A stretch of DNA of 64,000 nt from Apibacter muscae (GCF_007845635.1 NZ_SELG01000035.1:1-64000); one strand, 5' to 3'; shown: positions 28,301-37,071, counted from the stretch's first letter. A program made the numbers and translations. Notes: a model not told the origin generated them from the sequence alone.

Positions 28301-29820
28301 TTCGTATTTATATTACCTTTAAAAATTTTGTTATTGATTTTACCAACCACTGAAATTCCATGGATTTCTCTGTTATTCATCTGTAAATTAGACAAATACG
28401 CGTCAAATTTAGTATCCAAGTGATTCATATCAAAACCTTTACCATCAAAACTTATTTTAGACGTTATAGGACCTAAAGCAGAGGTCTTGGTAAATGGTGC
28501 TAAATTCAAATGATGGGTATTTAAAGTTCCTTTATATATAGGAACATTTCCTGAATAATTGTATAATTGAACATCTGCAATTACCTCACCTATAGAACTT
28601 ACAACTGTTCCTTTTGCTAAAATTTCCTGTTTATCTAAAGAAAAATCGCCTTTGTAATTAGCAATACCGACGTTGGAAAATACTTCCGGAATTTTTACTG
28701 ATAAAAATTTCGGCAACCATTTCGTTAAAGATGTATAAGATGTTTGCAAATGAGCTTTTTCTGTTAATAATGAAATGGATTTTTCCTTGTCGGAAGAAGC
28801 CATATCTTTAATAAATAAATAAGGAGCAGAATATATGGTATTCTCAGATGAAATTATAGGGTTAATCAACTTAAGATTATTTAACGTTCCTTCCGCTTTG
28901 GAAGAAGCAACCATTATAGAATTTGAATCCCAGTCTTTAACAAAATAGCGTATGTCTTTTCCGGAAATTTTACTTCCCGGTTTTAAATCTAAATCCCAAT
29001 TGACATGGTCTGAAAAATTAGTCATTCCATTCTCTTTCGTATAAGAGAAAATTAATTTCCCTAAAAGAAAAGAGGTATCTGTTTGAAAAAATAAATCTTC
29101 AAAAGCTAATTTTGTATCGGAATAATGTACTTTCCCTTTTATTTTACTAACATCATAACTTTCATTACGTCTAATTCCTTTAAATCTTAATTCATCAACC
29201 GTTACTTGTACATCTGAATTAAATACCGATACGGATGGAGCTTTTAGATATAAATGGCTCGCATCTAACCAATATTGATCATTAGTAGGTAAATTTTGAT
29301 TTACTATGGATAATTTACCATCAATAAGGTTTACTTTAAGCCTTAATTTAAAGTCTTTGTTGGAAGGCTCGTCTGATTTAAACTTTGTTATAAATTTATT
29401 AAAATTATCTGTATTTTCTCCCTTATAGGTAATAACCTGTACTACAGGTTCATTTAAAGTTATCTGATCAATTTCAATATCATTAACCTTTTTAATAAGT
29501 ATATTTTTTAATAATGAGATTGTATTGGCATATGCCTTTAATTCTTTAATTTGTATAAATTCTTTTTGATGATGGTCTTTTACCATGGCATCATGCAAAA
29601 TTATATTCCCTAAATAATCAACTTCTATACGTTGAACAGAAATTTCTGTTTTAAATTTATCATTTAAAAAACTTAAAGCTTTTTGTGCTATTTTTTCTTT
29701 GACAGAAGGTATATTTAGTATAATTAATAGAGAGATTGCTATTACAAAAAAGAATCCTAAGGAGTACAAAGCTCCTTTCAGTATTTTAGTGAATATATTT
29801 TTTATTTTTAACTTTGCCAT
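25306..29820 (-). CDS. tamB: Translocation and assembly module protein TamB
   Basis: A very large AsmA-like/TamB protein (about 1504 aa) anchored in the inner membrane by one N-terminal helix (about residues 12-36) and spanning the periplasm. TamB-type proteins form a long hydrophobic beta-groove and are linked to outer-membrane protein assembly or phospholipid transport. The sequence is nearly all beta-strand. The conserved TamB (DUF490) C-terminal domain covers about the last 450 residues, with NVTVTALLTGNLAKPEISFDI and ASNMGGSSYASSAYDVVLKQLTSVINN, followed by a Lys-rich tail (KKKDTKKDKDKDKSKK). I prefer the ATG at 29820 (MAKLKIKN); an ATG at 29832 would overlap the divergent tsaD by 10 nt. 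Confidence 0.9.
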   Translation of the reverse strand: MAKLKIKNIFTKILKGALYSLGFFFVIAISLLIILNIPSVKEKIAQKALSFLNDKFKTEISVQRIEVDYLGNIILHDAMVKDHHQKEFIQIKELKAYANTISLLKNILIKKVNDIEIDQITLNEPVVQVITYKGENTDNFNKFITKFKSDEPSNKDFKLRLKVNLIDGKLSIVNQNLPTNDQYWLDASHLYLKAPSVSVFNSDVQVTVDELRFKGIRRNESYDVSKIKGKVHYSDTKLAFEDLFFQTDTSFLLGKLIFSYTKENGMTNFSDHVNWDLDLKPGSKISGKDIRYFVKDWDSNSIMVASSKAEGTLNNLKLINPIISSENTIYSAPYLFIKDMASSDKEKSISLLTEKAHLQTSYTSLTKWLPKFLSVKIPEVFSNVGIANYKGDFSLDKQEILAKGTVVSSIGEVIADVQLYNYSGNVPIYKGTLNTHHLNLAPFTKTSALGPITSKISFDGKGFDMNHLDTKFDAYLSNLQMNNREIHGISVVGKINNKIFKGNINTNDQHVDFNFEGNLDFSQKTIKTTFDAEINKLDISYFTNVVDKNTIFRGDVNADVKFSTIDDVLGKINITSITITKDSISIPYNDINIQTSMDNGLRNLDIFSPNMLTANIYGNYKLNEVPAMLQEGVGSLLVNYKPKKAFKGKEFSFILDVQKDLFDLLMIKANISPGTTLTGRYIGDKNQLQVQMISEYVYYDNIKLKNPNIFINTADSLKQFMGNLSSLSIGNNSINDLNFSGFKRNDSLFASTKFNYGKTKDNKTNFDLNLYQTRKGNDVIFGFKPSDIKMPQTVWTLNPEFKSNEAIAIYNTITGKLSLQKIGLRSTDSEIMLSGEYSSNDNYNFDLDLNNVLLEKVIPANLLKDMTFEGVASGTVEILKTSKEFKPIVDFEIKGLKFNKEALGNLNVDAVYNSLENKYEIDAQLEDSKGKHFLANGYIQNKKGLPAQLDINLIANEMNVAPIGSFLQSILSRFRGTATGEVHITGDITNPKYQGILTMSKVGFKLNFTGVDYELTKDQDLQISDGIFLLDNIELRDTKDGTIGNVFGPLMTKNFSEWGMDLEFSTNRLLVLNTTITDNDLFFGTVYASGNFSLTGSTASGIQLSAKATALNGSSLTINSSSTTNATDISYIKFLPEQKDEDAPISNQKPPTGFSINAEVTAHSNSVVKIIISDETGDNIEVRGNTENLQFKMNQSGVITMDGTYTIAENSKYYYKMFLNKDFNITPGSTIRWENQAPTAAIMDIKATYSKSVSNIGAYLGIGTVPASNVTVTALLTGNLAKPEISFDINADVSSSIAEQLKTKLNNNEGEKFNQVAGIVLFGNFIASNMGGSSYASSAYDVVLKQLTSVINNINNSFSLNASYNAGSKVDNTSDRISLDPTLHLNKRLSIIGSVNMPLEQKSAADVWTYGAKINYDVSTDADGSLIISGFSKPSTFGLETSLLSNSGADNQAYGGSIIYKRSFNSFKELFKKKDTKKDKDKDKSKKEENSAKKDTLSYLKFMK

Positions 29821-29822
29821 AA

Positions 29823-30836
29823 ATGAAAACACCCATTATTTTAGGAATTGAATCGTCTTGCGATGATACTTCAGCTGCAATCATACGAGGGAGAAAAATA
29901 CTTTCAAATGTTGTGTCCACTCAAAAAGTACATCAAAACTATGGCGGAGTAGTTCCAGAACTTGCCTCCCGCGCTCACCTTCAAAATATTGTACCTGTAA
30001 TAGATCAAGCAATTCAATTAGCAAATATAACTAAAAAAGATATAAATGCGATTGCTTTTACAAGAGGTCCTGGCTTGCTGGGTTCCTTATTAGTGGGCAC
30101 TAGTTTTGCTAAATCTTTGGCAATGGCTTTAAATATACCTCTTCTTGAAGTGAATCATATGCAAGGTCATATCTTCGCCCATTTTATTGAAGAGGATAAT
30201 TTAGATTCTCCTAACTTCCCATTTTTGTGTTTAACAGTTAGTGGTGGACATACACAAATTGTGAAAGTAAACGACTATTTCTCATTCGAAGTTTTGGGTG
30301 AAACTTTGGACGACGCTGCTGGTGAGGCTTTTGATAAGATTGGTAAACTCATGGGTTTAAACTACCCTGCCGGGGCAATGATTGATCAATTGGCGCAATT
30401 GGGAGATCCAGAAAAGTTTAAGTTTCCCATTCCTAAATTGGAGGATTTAAATTTTTCGTTCAGTGGAATAAAAACTTCCGTAATGTATTTTTTGAAAAAA
30501 AATCAGAATAATCCATCATTTATATCAGAGAATTTAGAAGATCTATGTGCCTCGGTACAAAATACAATTATTAAAGCCTTGCTTATAAAAGTAGAAAAAG
30601 CTGTGGAAATAACAGGGATTAAAAATATAGCAATTGCAGGAGGAGTATCTGCCAATTCTGAATTAAGAAAAAGATTTAAAAACTTAGAAATTACTCATAA
30701 TTGTAAAACTTATATACCCAAACTAGAGTATACTTCAGACAATGCTGCCATGATAGCTGTTGTGGGAAGTTTAAAATATGAGAGAAGTTTATTTACAAAT
30801 CTAAATGTTTCTGCATCTGCTAGATACAATTTATAA
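29823..30836 (+). CDS. tsaD: tRNA threonylcarbamoyladenosine transferase subunit TsaD
   Basis: The catalytic ASKHA-fold subunit (337 aa) that, with TsaB and TsaE, transfers threonylcarbamoyl to A37 of ANN-decoding tRNAs. The N-terminus is ILGIESSCDDTSAA. The metal-binding histidines are in NHMQGHIFAHF (His112 and His116). The nucleotide-binding GGHTQIV stretch lies near 143-149, and IAGGVSANSELR near 274-285. Length is typical. Its start codon is only 2 nt from the start codon of the divergent tamB, so its promoter must lie inside tamB. A lipoprotein gene follows 10 nt after the stop. Confidence 0.96.
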   Translation: MKTPIILGIESSCDDTSAAIIRGRKILSNVVSTQKVHQNYGGVVPELASRAHLQNIVPVIDQAIQLANITKKDINAIAFTRGPGLLGSLLVGTSFAKSLAMALNIPLLEVNHMQGHIFAHFIEEDNLDSPNFPFLCLTVSGGHTQIVKVNDYFSFEVLGETLDDAAGEAFDKIGKLMGLNYPAGAMIDQLAQLGDPEKFKFPIPKLEDLNFSFSGIKTSVMYFLKKNQNNPSFISENLEDLCASVQNTIIKALLIKVEKAVEITGIKNIAIAGGVSANSELRKRFKNLEITHNCKTYIPKLEYTSDNAAMIAVVGSLKYERSLFTNLNVSASARYNL

Positions 30837-30846
30837 TTAAAAATTT

Positions 30847-31470
30847 ATGAGTAATAAAATTATTGCATGCTTATTTTCTATTCTTACACTTTTCATTTTA
30901 ACTTCATGCAATAAAAAAACTAAGATTTTTGAAGAAAATTTTAGTAATAACTTCAACCGATGGGATACTTTAACTTCTGTTTATATCTCAAATGAGATAA
31001 AAAACAATCAGCTCGTTATGAGCAATCAATTAGATAATATTTTAAATAGTTCATTAATTCGTTTAGATTTTTTAAAAACGGAAGAAAAATATTCCATTTC
31101 AAGCAACTTGATTTTTGATAAATTTTATGGAAACCATGGCTTAGGCGGACTAATTTTATTTTCTGACAGTAAAGACAATCCAAAAAATTTTATTTTTTTT
31201 GGTGTTAATTCACAAAATGAAATTGTAATTTCAGAAGAAAATGCTTCACCCAACCTTTCCAAAGTTTATTATAAGCAAAAAAATCAAGCTTATAAACAAG
31301 GCGAAACCAATTTATTTAAATTAAAATATTTAGGTAATCATTGGCAATTTTTAGTGAATAATAAACCCATTGTTACAATTCAAAATCAGTTAAAAAATAA
31401 TTATTACATGGGTTTTGGAGTTATTAATTGCCAATTAACTTCCAATCATATCATTATTGAATCTGAATAA
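30847..31470 (+). CDS. Lipoprotein of unknown function
   Basis: A 207-residue protein with a lipoprotein signal peptide: hydrophobic residues 6-18 and lipobox LTSC with Cys21. The mature part is beta-rich with Trp-containing strands (NFNRWDTL near 37-44 and NHWQFLVNNKPIVTI near 169-183), a pattern seen in laminin-G/concanavalin-like jelly rolls. That fold assignment is tentative. It follows tsaD by 10 nt and is probably co-transcribed, although no functional link is apparent. Confidence 0.82.
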   Translation: MSNKIIACLFSILTLFILTSCNKKTKIFEENFSNNFNRWDTLTSVYISNEIKNNQLVMSNQLDNILNSSLIRLDFLKTEEKYSISSNLIFDKFYGNHGLGGLILFSDSKDNPKNFIFFGVNSQNEIVISEENASPNLSKVYYKQKNQAYKQGETNLFKLKYLGNHWQFLVNNKPIVTIQNQLKNNYYMGFGVINCQLTSNHIIIESE

Positions 31471-31548
31471 ATTTTATTCAATAGTAAATTTTTAATATTC
31501 CTAAAGTTATATTTTATTTCAAATTTTTCCGCTACTTTTTATATAAAA

Positions 31549-31576
31549 GAAATACCAATGTATCCATTGGTATTTC
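31549..31576. terminator. Bidirectional hairpin between lipoprotein and M48 protease genes
   Basis: A perfect 12-bp stem (GAAATACCAATG and complement) with loop TATC, placed between two convergent genes. The T-tracts are weak. Confidence 0.65.
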
Positions 31577-31637
31577 CTAGCATAGTATAAATTTTACTTA
31601 AAAAATTAAATTACAATTATCTTAATCTTTAATTAGA

Positions 31638-32444
31638 TTATTTCTTATTGGAAGCATAGTAGTATTCTAATGCTTTTGGCATAATTCTATTTAAGTCTTC
31701 AATTCTGTTTTTCGGATCCGGATGGGTAGATAAGAACTCCGGGGTTGAACTTCCTCCTGTAGCCTCAACCATTCTTTCCCAAAAAATTGGAGCTTGTCTT
31801 GGATCATAGCCTGCCATAGCCATTATATATAATCCCATTTCATCAGCATCGGATTCCTGTTTACGACCATATTTAAGTAAAGTTACACCACTGGCTACGG
31901 GGTAAAGTTCACCAATCACTCCATTTAACAACTGATTATTGGTCACTCCCCCTAACAATTGTCCGCCTAATTGTGAAACATATGTTTGAGAAATCTTCTC
32001 AGCGCCATGACCTGCCAACGCATGTGCAATTTCATGTCCAAGCACAACAGCTAATCCTGTATCATCCTTACAAACAGGTAAAATTCCAGAATAAACGGCT
32101 ACTTTACCACCAGGCATACACCAAGCATTAATATTTTTAGGATCCTCAATTAATACAAATTGCCACTCATACCCTTCCAAGGCAGAAGATTTCCCAATCG
32201 AAGCATAATATGCTTCCGCTGCGGCCTTAATTCTATTTCCAACCTCACTTACTTCCTTTGCGTCTTTAGTACCCTTAATAATCTTGCTTGAGGTTAATAC
32301 TTGACTATATTGTTGAAATGAAGAAGGTAAAATCTGGGAATTAGACACAAAACTTAATGATTTTCTGCCCGTTAGTGGATTGGTTGCACAAGAGGCAAGT
32401 GTTAAAGCAATCCATGTACTTACTAATATTTTTTTAACTTTCAT
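31638..32444 (-). CDS. M48 family metalloprotease, lipoprotein
   Basis: A 268-residue zinc endopeptidase anchored as a lipoprotein: signal peptide with lipobox LASC (Cys19), followed by ATNPLTGRKSL. The catalytic motif is GHEIAHALAGHG (HEXXH) near residues 136-147, and the third zinc ligand is the Glu of ESDADEMGLYIM near 198-209. The C-terminal STHPDPKNRIEDL is also usual. The order matches periplasmic LoiP/BepA-like M48B peptidases, which act in envelope quality control. It is shorter than BepA and lacks TPR repeats. It diverges from metK across 87 nt. Confidence 0.92.
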   Translation of the reverse strand: MKVKKILVSTWIALTLASCATNPLTGRKSLSFVSNSQILPSSFQQYSQVLTSSKIIKGTKDAKEVSEVGNRIKAAAEAYYASIGKSSALEGYEWQFVLIEDPKNINAWCMPGGKVAVYSGILPVCKDDTGLAVVLGHEIAHALAGHGAEKISQTYVSQLGGQLLGGVTNNQLLNGVIGELYPVASGVTLLKYGRKQESDADEMGLYIMAMAGYDPRQAPIFWERMVEATGGSSTPEFLSTHPDPKNRIEDLNRIMPKALEYYYASNKK

Positions 32445-32492
32445 ATTTAATAATTAATCTCAATTATATAGTAAATTTATTAATTAAGTTCT

Positions 32493-32500
32493 TAAATTTG
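32493..32500 (+). promoter_or_regulatory. Possible -7 box of metK
   Basis: TAAATTTG matches the Bacteroidota -7 consensus TAnnTTTG and lies 31 nt before the metK start codon. No TTG is present 19-21 nt upstream, so support is partial. Confidence 0.35.
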
Positions 32501-32531
32501 CAAAATTATATAAAATAAAATTTTAGAACAT

Positions 32532-33803
32532 ATGTCTTATTTATTTACTTCCGAGTCTGTCTCAGAAGGACATCCAGATAAAATAGCTGATCAAATTTCT
32601 GATTCTATTTTAGACAATTTTTTGGCTTTTGATTCTGAGTCTAAAGTTGCTTGTGAAACTTTAGTTACTACAGGACAAGTGGTATTGGCTGGAGAAATAA
32701 AATCTAATACTTATATAGACGTTCAAAAGATAACTAGAGATATTATAAAAAAAATTGGTTATACCAAAAGCGAATATAAATTTGAAGCAGATTCTTGTGG
32801 TATTTTATCTGCTTTACATGAACAATCGCAAGATATAAACAGAGGGGTTGACAAAGAAAAGAAGGAAGACCAAGGAGCTGGAGATCAAGGAATGATGTTT
32901 GGTTATGCGACCAATGAAACCAAAAACTATATGCCATTAGCTTTAGATATTTCTCACAATATACTAAAGGTTCTAGCTAAAGTTCGTAAGGATGGAAGTG
33001 AGATGACTTATTTGCGCCCAGACGCTAAATCTCAAGTAACTATTGAGTACGATGATCATAACAAGCCTATACGTATAGATACCATAGTCTTATCTACACA
33101 GCACGATATGTTTGATGAAGATGAAAAAGTGGTTTTAAACCAAATAGAAAAAGATGTTAAAAATATTATCATTCCTAAAGTAAAAGCTCTTGCATCCAAA
33201 GAGATTCAAGACTTATTTGACGATAATATTATTTACCATATTAATCCGACTGGTAAATTTGAAATTGGAGGTCCCCATGGAGATACAGGTTTAACAGGCA
33301 GAAAAATTATTGTGGATACTTATGGCGGAAAAGGCGCACATGGTGGTGGAGCTTTTTCAGGAAAAGATCCTTCTAAAGTAGATCGCTCTGCGGCTTACGC
33401 AACCAGACATATTGCTAAAAATTTGGTAGCTGCCGGAGTTGCGGATGAAGTTTTAGTGCAAGTATCCTACGCTATTGGAGTTACAGAGCCTTGTGGAGTA
33501 TATATCAATACATTTGGAACTTCTAAAGTTGAATTAACTGACGGTGAAATCGCTTTAAAAGTTGAGAAAATTTTCGATTTAAGACCTTATTCCATTGAAA
33601 AACGTTTAAAGTTGAGAAATCCTATATATGCTGAAACTGCGGCTTACGGACATATGGGAAGAGAAAATGAAACAGTAATTAAACGTTTTGAAAGAAGTGG
33701 TGAAAATGGCAAAATTGAAGTTAAAGAAATTGAAGTGGAATTGTTTACATGGGAAAAACTTAATTATGTGAACGAAATAAAATCTTCTTTTAACATTAAC
33801 TAA
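32532..33803 (+). CDS. metK: S-adenosylmethionine synthase
   Basis: Makes S-adenosylmethionine from methionine and ATP; the product is the methyl donor of the cell and the substrate of MtaB encoded nearby. The 423-residue sequence opens with [21 protein letters not shown], contains [12 protein letters not shown] near 117-128, [20 protein letters not shown] near 248-267, and [22 protein letters not shown] near 272-293. All three MetK domains are complete, with the length usual for Bacteroidota. It leads a plus-strand group: ruvX follows after 14 nt, def overlaps ruvX by 4 nt, and a DUF5606 gene follows. Confidence 0.97.
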   Translation: MSYLFTSESVSEGHPDKIADQISDSILDNFLAFDSESKVACETLVTTGQVVLAGEIKSNTYIDVQKITRDIIKKIGYTKSEYKFEADSCGILSALHEQSQDINRGVDKEKKEDQGAGDQGMMFGYATNETKNYMPLALDISHNILKVLAKVRKDGSEMTYLRPDAKSQVTIEYDDHNKPIRIDTIVLSTQHDMFDEDEKVVLNQIEKDVKNIIIPKVKALASKEIQDLFDDNIIYHINPTGKFEIGGPHGDTGLTGRKIIVDTYGGKGAHGGGAFSGKDPSKVDRSAAYATRHIAKNLVAAGVADEVLVQVSYAIGVTEPCGVYINTFGTSKVELTDGEIALKVEKIFDLRPYSIEKRLKLRNPIYAETAAYGHMGRENETVIKRFERSGENGKIEVKEIEVELFTWEKLNYVNEIKSSFNIN

Positions 33804-33817
33804 ACATTTTATTCAAA

Positions 33818-34237
33818 ATGCCTAAAATCTTAGCCATTGATTTTGGCGAAAAAAGAACGGGTTTGGCTGAAACCGATGATCTTCAAATCATTGCAAGTGG
33901 ACTGGCAGGAATTCTTACTAAAGATTTAATCCCTTTCTTAAGTAAATATATGAAGGATAATTCCGTGCAAAAAATAATAATAGGTCTTCCTACTCGTTTG
34001 GATGGTACCATGTCTATTATTGAAAACTCTATTCAAGAATGCATTAAGAAAATAAATTGTTTATTCCCTAGCATTCCTATTGAACGTATAGATGAAAGAT
34101 TTACCTCTAAAATAGCCGCTCATGCCATCAGTTTAAGCGGAAAAAATAAAAAGCAAAGAGAAAACAAACATTTGTTGGACGAAGTAAGTGCTACTTTAAT
34201 TCTTCAAACTTATTTAGATAAAAATATTAAGTTATGA
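33818..34237 (+). CDS. ruvX: Putative Holliday junction resolvase / pre-16S rRNA nuclease YqgF
   Basis: A 139-residue RNase H-like protein of the YqgF/RuvX family, needed in E. coli for processing the 5' end of 16S rRNA and proposed earlier as a Holliday junction resolvase. The first strand ILAIDFGEKRTGLAE carries the catalytic Asp7; VQKIIIGLPTRLDG near 49-62 and a C-terminal LLDEVSATLILQTYL segment (conserved Asp) match the family. Start and length are normal. It ends 4 nt inside def, so translation of the two is probably coupled. Confidence 0.92.
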   Translation: MPKILAIDFGEKRTGLAETDDLQIIASGLAGILTKDLIPFLSKYMKDNSVQKIIIGLPTRLDGTMSIIENSIQECIKKINCLFPSIPIERIDERFTSKIAAHAISLSGKNKKQRENKHLLDEVSATLILQTYLDKNIKL

Positions 34238-34809
34238 TTTTACCTATATATGCCTATGGTGAGCCTATATTACGAAAAAAAACTACGGATATTGATAAAG
34301 ATTTTCCTGAATTAGATAATCTTATTACTAATATGTTTGAAACTATGTATAAAGCCAATGGGATTGGCTTAGCAGCTCCACAAATCGGCTTAAATAAAAG
34401 ACTTTTTATAATCGATGCTGCTCCACTTGCAGAAGATGAAGAATATTCTGACCTTAAGAATGAACTTTTAAATTGTAAAAAAGTATTTATTAATCCTAAA
34501 ATAATTCATACAGAAGGAGAACCTTGGAAATTTAATGAAGGTTGTTTAAGTATTCCTGATATAAGGGAAGATATTGCACGGCCAGAAAAAATTACCATAG
34601 AATACTACGATGAAAATTGGGAATTTCATACAGAGACATTTGGGGATATAAGAGCACGAATTATTCAACATGAATACGACCATATAGAAGGTATTTTATT
34701 TACAGACCTTTTATCTCCATTAAAAAAGAAATTATTAAAAAGCAAATTAACACAAATTAGTAAAGGAAAAATTAAGGTGGATTACAGAATTAAATTTCCA
34801 TCCAACTAA
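34234..34809 (+). CDS. def: Peptide deformylase
   Basis: An iron or zinc enzyme (191 aa) that removes the formyl group from the N-terminal methionine of new proteins. All three signature motifs are present: GIGLAAPQIG at 43-52, EGCLSIP at 102-108 (metal ligand Cys104), and QHEYDHIEG at 145-153 (ligands His146 and His150, catalytic Glu147). The ATG shares ATGA with the ruvX stop. The sequence is slightly longer than the E. coli enzyme, with an insertion near 65-80 common in Bacteroidota. Confidence 0.96.
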   Translation: MILPIYAYGEPILRKKTTDIDKDFPELDNLITNMFETMYKANGIGLAAPQIGLNKRLFIIDAAPLAEDEEYSDLKNELLNCKKVFINPKIIHTEGEPWKFNEGCLSIPDIREDIARPEKITIEYYDENWEFHTETFGDIRARIIQHEYDHIEGILFTDLLSPLKKKLLKSKLTQISKGKIKVDYRIKFPSN

Positions 34810-34845
34810 AATATTTATTTAAAACTAAAATTATAACCCAAACAT

Positions 34846-35427
34846 ATGGATCTTACTAAAGTTATATCTATTACTGGAAAACCTGGTTTATTTGAACTTT
34901 TATCGCAAACCCGAGGGGGATTTATCGTTAAAGATTTAGATGCTCAAAAAAAATCATCTATCAATGCAAATAGCCAAGTAAGTTTAATACAAAACATTTC
35001 AATTTATACCCAAGAATCTGAAGTTTCTTTAATTTCAGTGTTTATCTCTATTGCGCAAAAACACAATTTTCAAGAACTGAAGTTTGAGAAAAATAATTCT
35101 GAAGCCTTACATACTTTAATGAAAGAAGTACAACCAGATTACGCTCAAGATAGAGTTTACAATTCTGACTTAAAAAAACTTTTTTCATGGTATAATATTT
35201 TGATAAAAAATAAAATTTTAACAGAAGAAGGTGTTAAAACTTATTTAGCAAATATGGCACAGGTGGAGTCTGAAAATAACCAAGAGGTTTCAGAAAACAA
35301 CCAAGCCCCGCTAGATATAGAGGTTACTGAGAAAAATGCCTCTAAAAAAGCTGAGAAAAAAGAATCTAAGCCTAAAACAAAATCAGAAGAAAAAAGTAAA
35401 ACTTCAAAGAAGAAGATTGATCAATAA
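34846..35427 (+). CDS. DUF5606 domain protein with Lys-rich tail
   Basis: A 193-residue cytosolic protein. Residues 1-130 match the DUF5606 family, found in Bacteroidota downstream of def, with KVISITGKPGLFELL at the start and a GGFIVKDLD element. Its function is unknown. The C-terminal 60 residues are low-complexity Lys/Glu/Ser sequence that resembles nucleic-acid-binding tails, but that reading is only suggestive. It follows def by 36 nt, and a strong terminator after it marks the end of the metK-ruvX-def-DUF5606 group. Confidence 0.88.
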   Translation: MDLTKVISITGKPGLFELLSQTRGGFIVKDLDAQKKSSINANSQVSLIQNISIYTQESEVSLISVFISIAQKHNFQELKFEKNNSEALHTLMKEVQPDYAQDRVYNSDLKKLFSWYNILIKNKILTEEGVKTYLANMAQVESENNQEVSENNQAPLDIEVTEKNASKKAEKKESKPKTKSEEKSKTSKKKIDQ

Positions 35428-35459
35428 AAGCATAAAACATAAAAAATCATAAGTTTATT

Positions 35460-35485
35460 AAGGTATCAAAAATTTTTGATACCTT
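35460..35485 (+). terminator. Rho-independent terminator after the DUF5606 gene
   Basis: A perfect palindrome (AAGGTATCAAAAA and complement) followed by more T. It separates the metK group from mazG. Confidence 0.75.
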
Positions 35486-35502
35486 TTTCATTTAATTTTT
35501 AA

Positions 35503-36282
35503 TTGAATATGAGTACTAGAGAAAAACAATTGGAATCTTTTAATAAACTCTTAGATATTATGGATCAATTAAGAGTAGAATGTCCTTGGGACAAAAAACA
35601 AACCTTCCAAAGTCTAAGTGTTCTAACTTTGGAGGAAACTTATGAGTTGCTAGAAGCTATAGAAAATAAAGACTACAAGGAGATAAAAGAAGAATTGGGA
35701 GATCTTATGCTTCATCTTGTATTCTACTCTAAAATTGCCTCAGAGAGTGATAAATTTGATATTGTCGATGTACTAAATTCTATATGTGATAAACTTATTT
35801 ATAGACATCCACATATTTATGGTTCAGTAAATGTAAAGGATGAAAATGATGTGAAACAAAATTGGGAAAAATTAAAATTAAAAGAAGGAAGAAATTCCGT
35901 TCTTGAAGGAGTACCCTCCTCCCTACCTTCAATGATCAAAGCATACCGAATCTTAGATAAGGTAAAAGGAATAGGTTTTGATTTCAAAAATGAATCTGAG
36001 GATATAAATAAAATTAAAGAAGAAATAGAAGAATTTGAGAATGAGAATAACTTAGAAAACAAAGAGCAAGAATTTGGAGATATTTTATTTTCACTTATAA
36101 ATTTTGCACATAGACAAAATATAAACCCTGAGAATGCATTGGAAAAAACGAATAGAAAATTTATAACAAGATTCCAGACTATGGAATATTTAATTAAGAA
36201 TAAAAATTTAGAAATAGAAAATCTATCTTTGAATGAATTGAAATATTTTTGGGATGAAGCAAAATCCATTCATAATAAATAA
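35503..36282 (+). CDS. mazG: Nucleoside triphosphate pyrophosphohydrolase MazG
   Basis: A house-cleaning enzyme (259 aa) that hydrolyses NTPs and dNTPs to monophosphates and pyrophosphate. Two MazG domains are present. The first has CPWDKKQTFQSL near 29-40, EETYELLEAI and KEELGDLMLHLVFYSKIA, which hold the EExxE and ExxD metal-binding residues. The second repeats the pattern with IKEEIEEFE and EFGDILFSLINFAHR near 205-220. The start could be the ATG at 35503 or the one two codons later. Confidence 0.93.
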   Translation: MNMSTREKQLESFNKLLDIMDQLRVECPWDKKQTFQSLSVLTLEETYELLEAIENKDYKEIKEELGDLMLHLVFYSKIASESDKFDIVDVLNSICDKLIYRHPHIYGSVNVKDENDVKQNWEKLKLKEGRNSVLEGVPSSLPSMIKAYRILDKVKGIGFDFKNESEDINKIKEEIEEFENENNLENKEQEFGDILFSLINFAHRQNINPENALEKTNRKFITRFQTMEYLIKNKNLEIENLSLNELKYFWDEAKSIHNK

Positions 36283-36307
36283 AATCCTACATTTTTACTA
36301 AAAAAAT

Positions 36308-36337
36308 TTGTAATATAGAAAAATGCTATTATCTTTG
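36308..36337 (+). promoter_or_regulatory. Bacteroidota-type promoter of the tRNA-Asp genes
   Basis: TTG at 36308-36310 (in TTTG) and TATCTTTG at 36330-36337 are separated by exactly 19 nt and match the Bacteroidota sigma-A consensus TTG-N19-TAnnTTTG. The first tRNA begins 48 nt after the -7 box. This is the clearest promoter in the window. Confidence 0.85.
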
Positions 36338-36385
36338 CACCACTAAAAAATAATAGTTCAGTTATTAATTTAACGACTATATAAT

Positions 36386-36459
36386 GATCCGGTAGTTCAG
36401 TTGGTTAGAATACCTGCCTGTCACGCAGGTGGTCGCGGGTTCGAGTCCCGTCCGGATCG
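36386..36459 (+). tRNA. tRNA-Asp (GTC), copy 1
   Basis: A complete 74-nt cloverleaf without encoded CCA. Acceptor arms GATCCGG and CCGGATC pair over 7 bp with discriminator G. The anticodon arm is CCTGC-CTGTCAC-GCAGG with anticodon GTC, and the T arm contains GGTTCGAGTCC. A second identical gene follows 25 nt later on the same transcript. Confidence 0.97.
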
Positions 36460-36484
36460 CTAAATTTATACATATTACTACCTT

Positions 36485-36558
36485 GATCCGGTAGTTCAGT
36501 TGGTTAGAATACCTGCCTGTCACGCAGGTGGTCGCGGGTTCGAGTCCCGTCCGGATCG
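36485..36558 (+). tRNA. tRNA-Asp (GTC), copy 2
   Basis: Identical in all 74 nt to the copy at 36386-36459, with the same GTC anticodon and discriminator G. It is followed by a strong hairpin terminator. Confidence 0.97.
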
Positions 36559-36562
36559 CTTT

Positions 36563-36597
36563 AAAAAATTGATAATGATACATTATCAATTTTTTTT
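36563..36597 (+). terminator. Terminator of the tRNA-Asp transcript
   Basis: A 15-bp perfect stem (core ATTGATAATG) with a 3-nt loop ATA and a run of T, directly after the second tRNA-Asp. Confidence 0.85.
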
Positions 36598-37071
36598 ACA
36601 CATGTATGAGTTTTTATCCTTCTGCTATTCCATTGTAAAATAAATCATTAATCTACTTTAATATAAATTAATACATTGCTTAAAGTTTATTAATACTATT
36701 ATCTTGTTTACTAAATTTACATTTAAGATGGTCTAACTTTTGCTTTTAAGAATTATTTTTAATCATAGAATATTATTACTTTATCATACTTTTTAGATAA
36801 CAAATAGCTTATATTGCAAATTTTATCCATAATATATGAAGGATGCAAATAAGTAAATCATTGGAACTATTGATTAAAAATTGTTAGTCTTCTATTGATA
36901 TTTTAAATTATTAATATATATTTTGAAATATGGATATTATTTCTTCTTCAAAAGTATAAATATAGATTTTCAAAAAGTAAAAATAGATTTCGTTAAAATT
37001 TATGTTTCTTAATTAAATTTTATTGAAAATTTAAAAATATTTTAAATTCTAAAGATGTTCAATAACATAAA
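36598..37071. other. Intergenic region before plsC (about 470 bp)
   Basis: Extremely AT-rich, with many stops in all frames. I see no protein-like frame, tRNA, repeat array or strong hairpin. It must contain the plsC promoter, but no exact TTG-N19-TAnnTTTG match was found. Confidence 0.5.

Noticed and set aside
36377-36589. Minus-strand frame across the two tRNA-Asp genes, with a doubled peptide
   Set aside because: The doubled peptide is simply the translation of the two identical tRNA genes.
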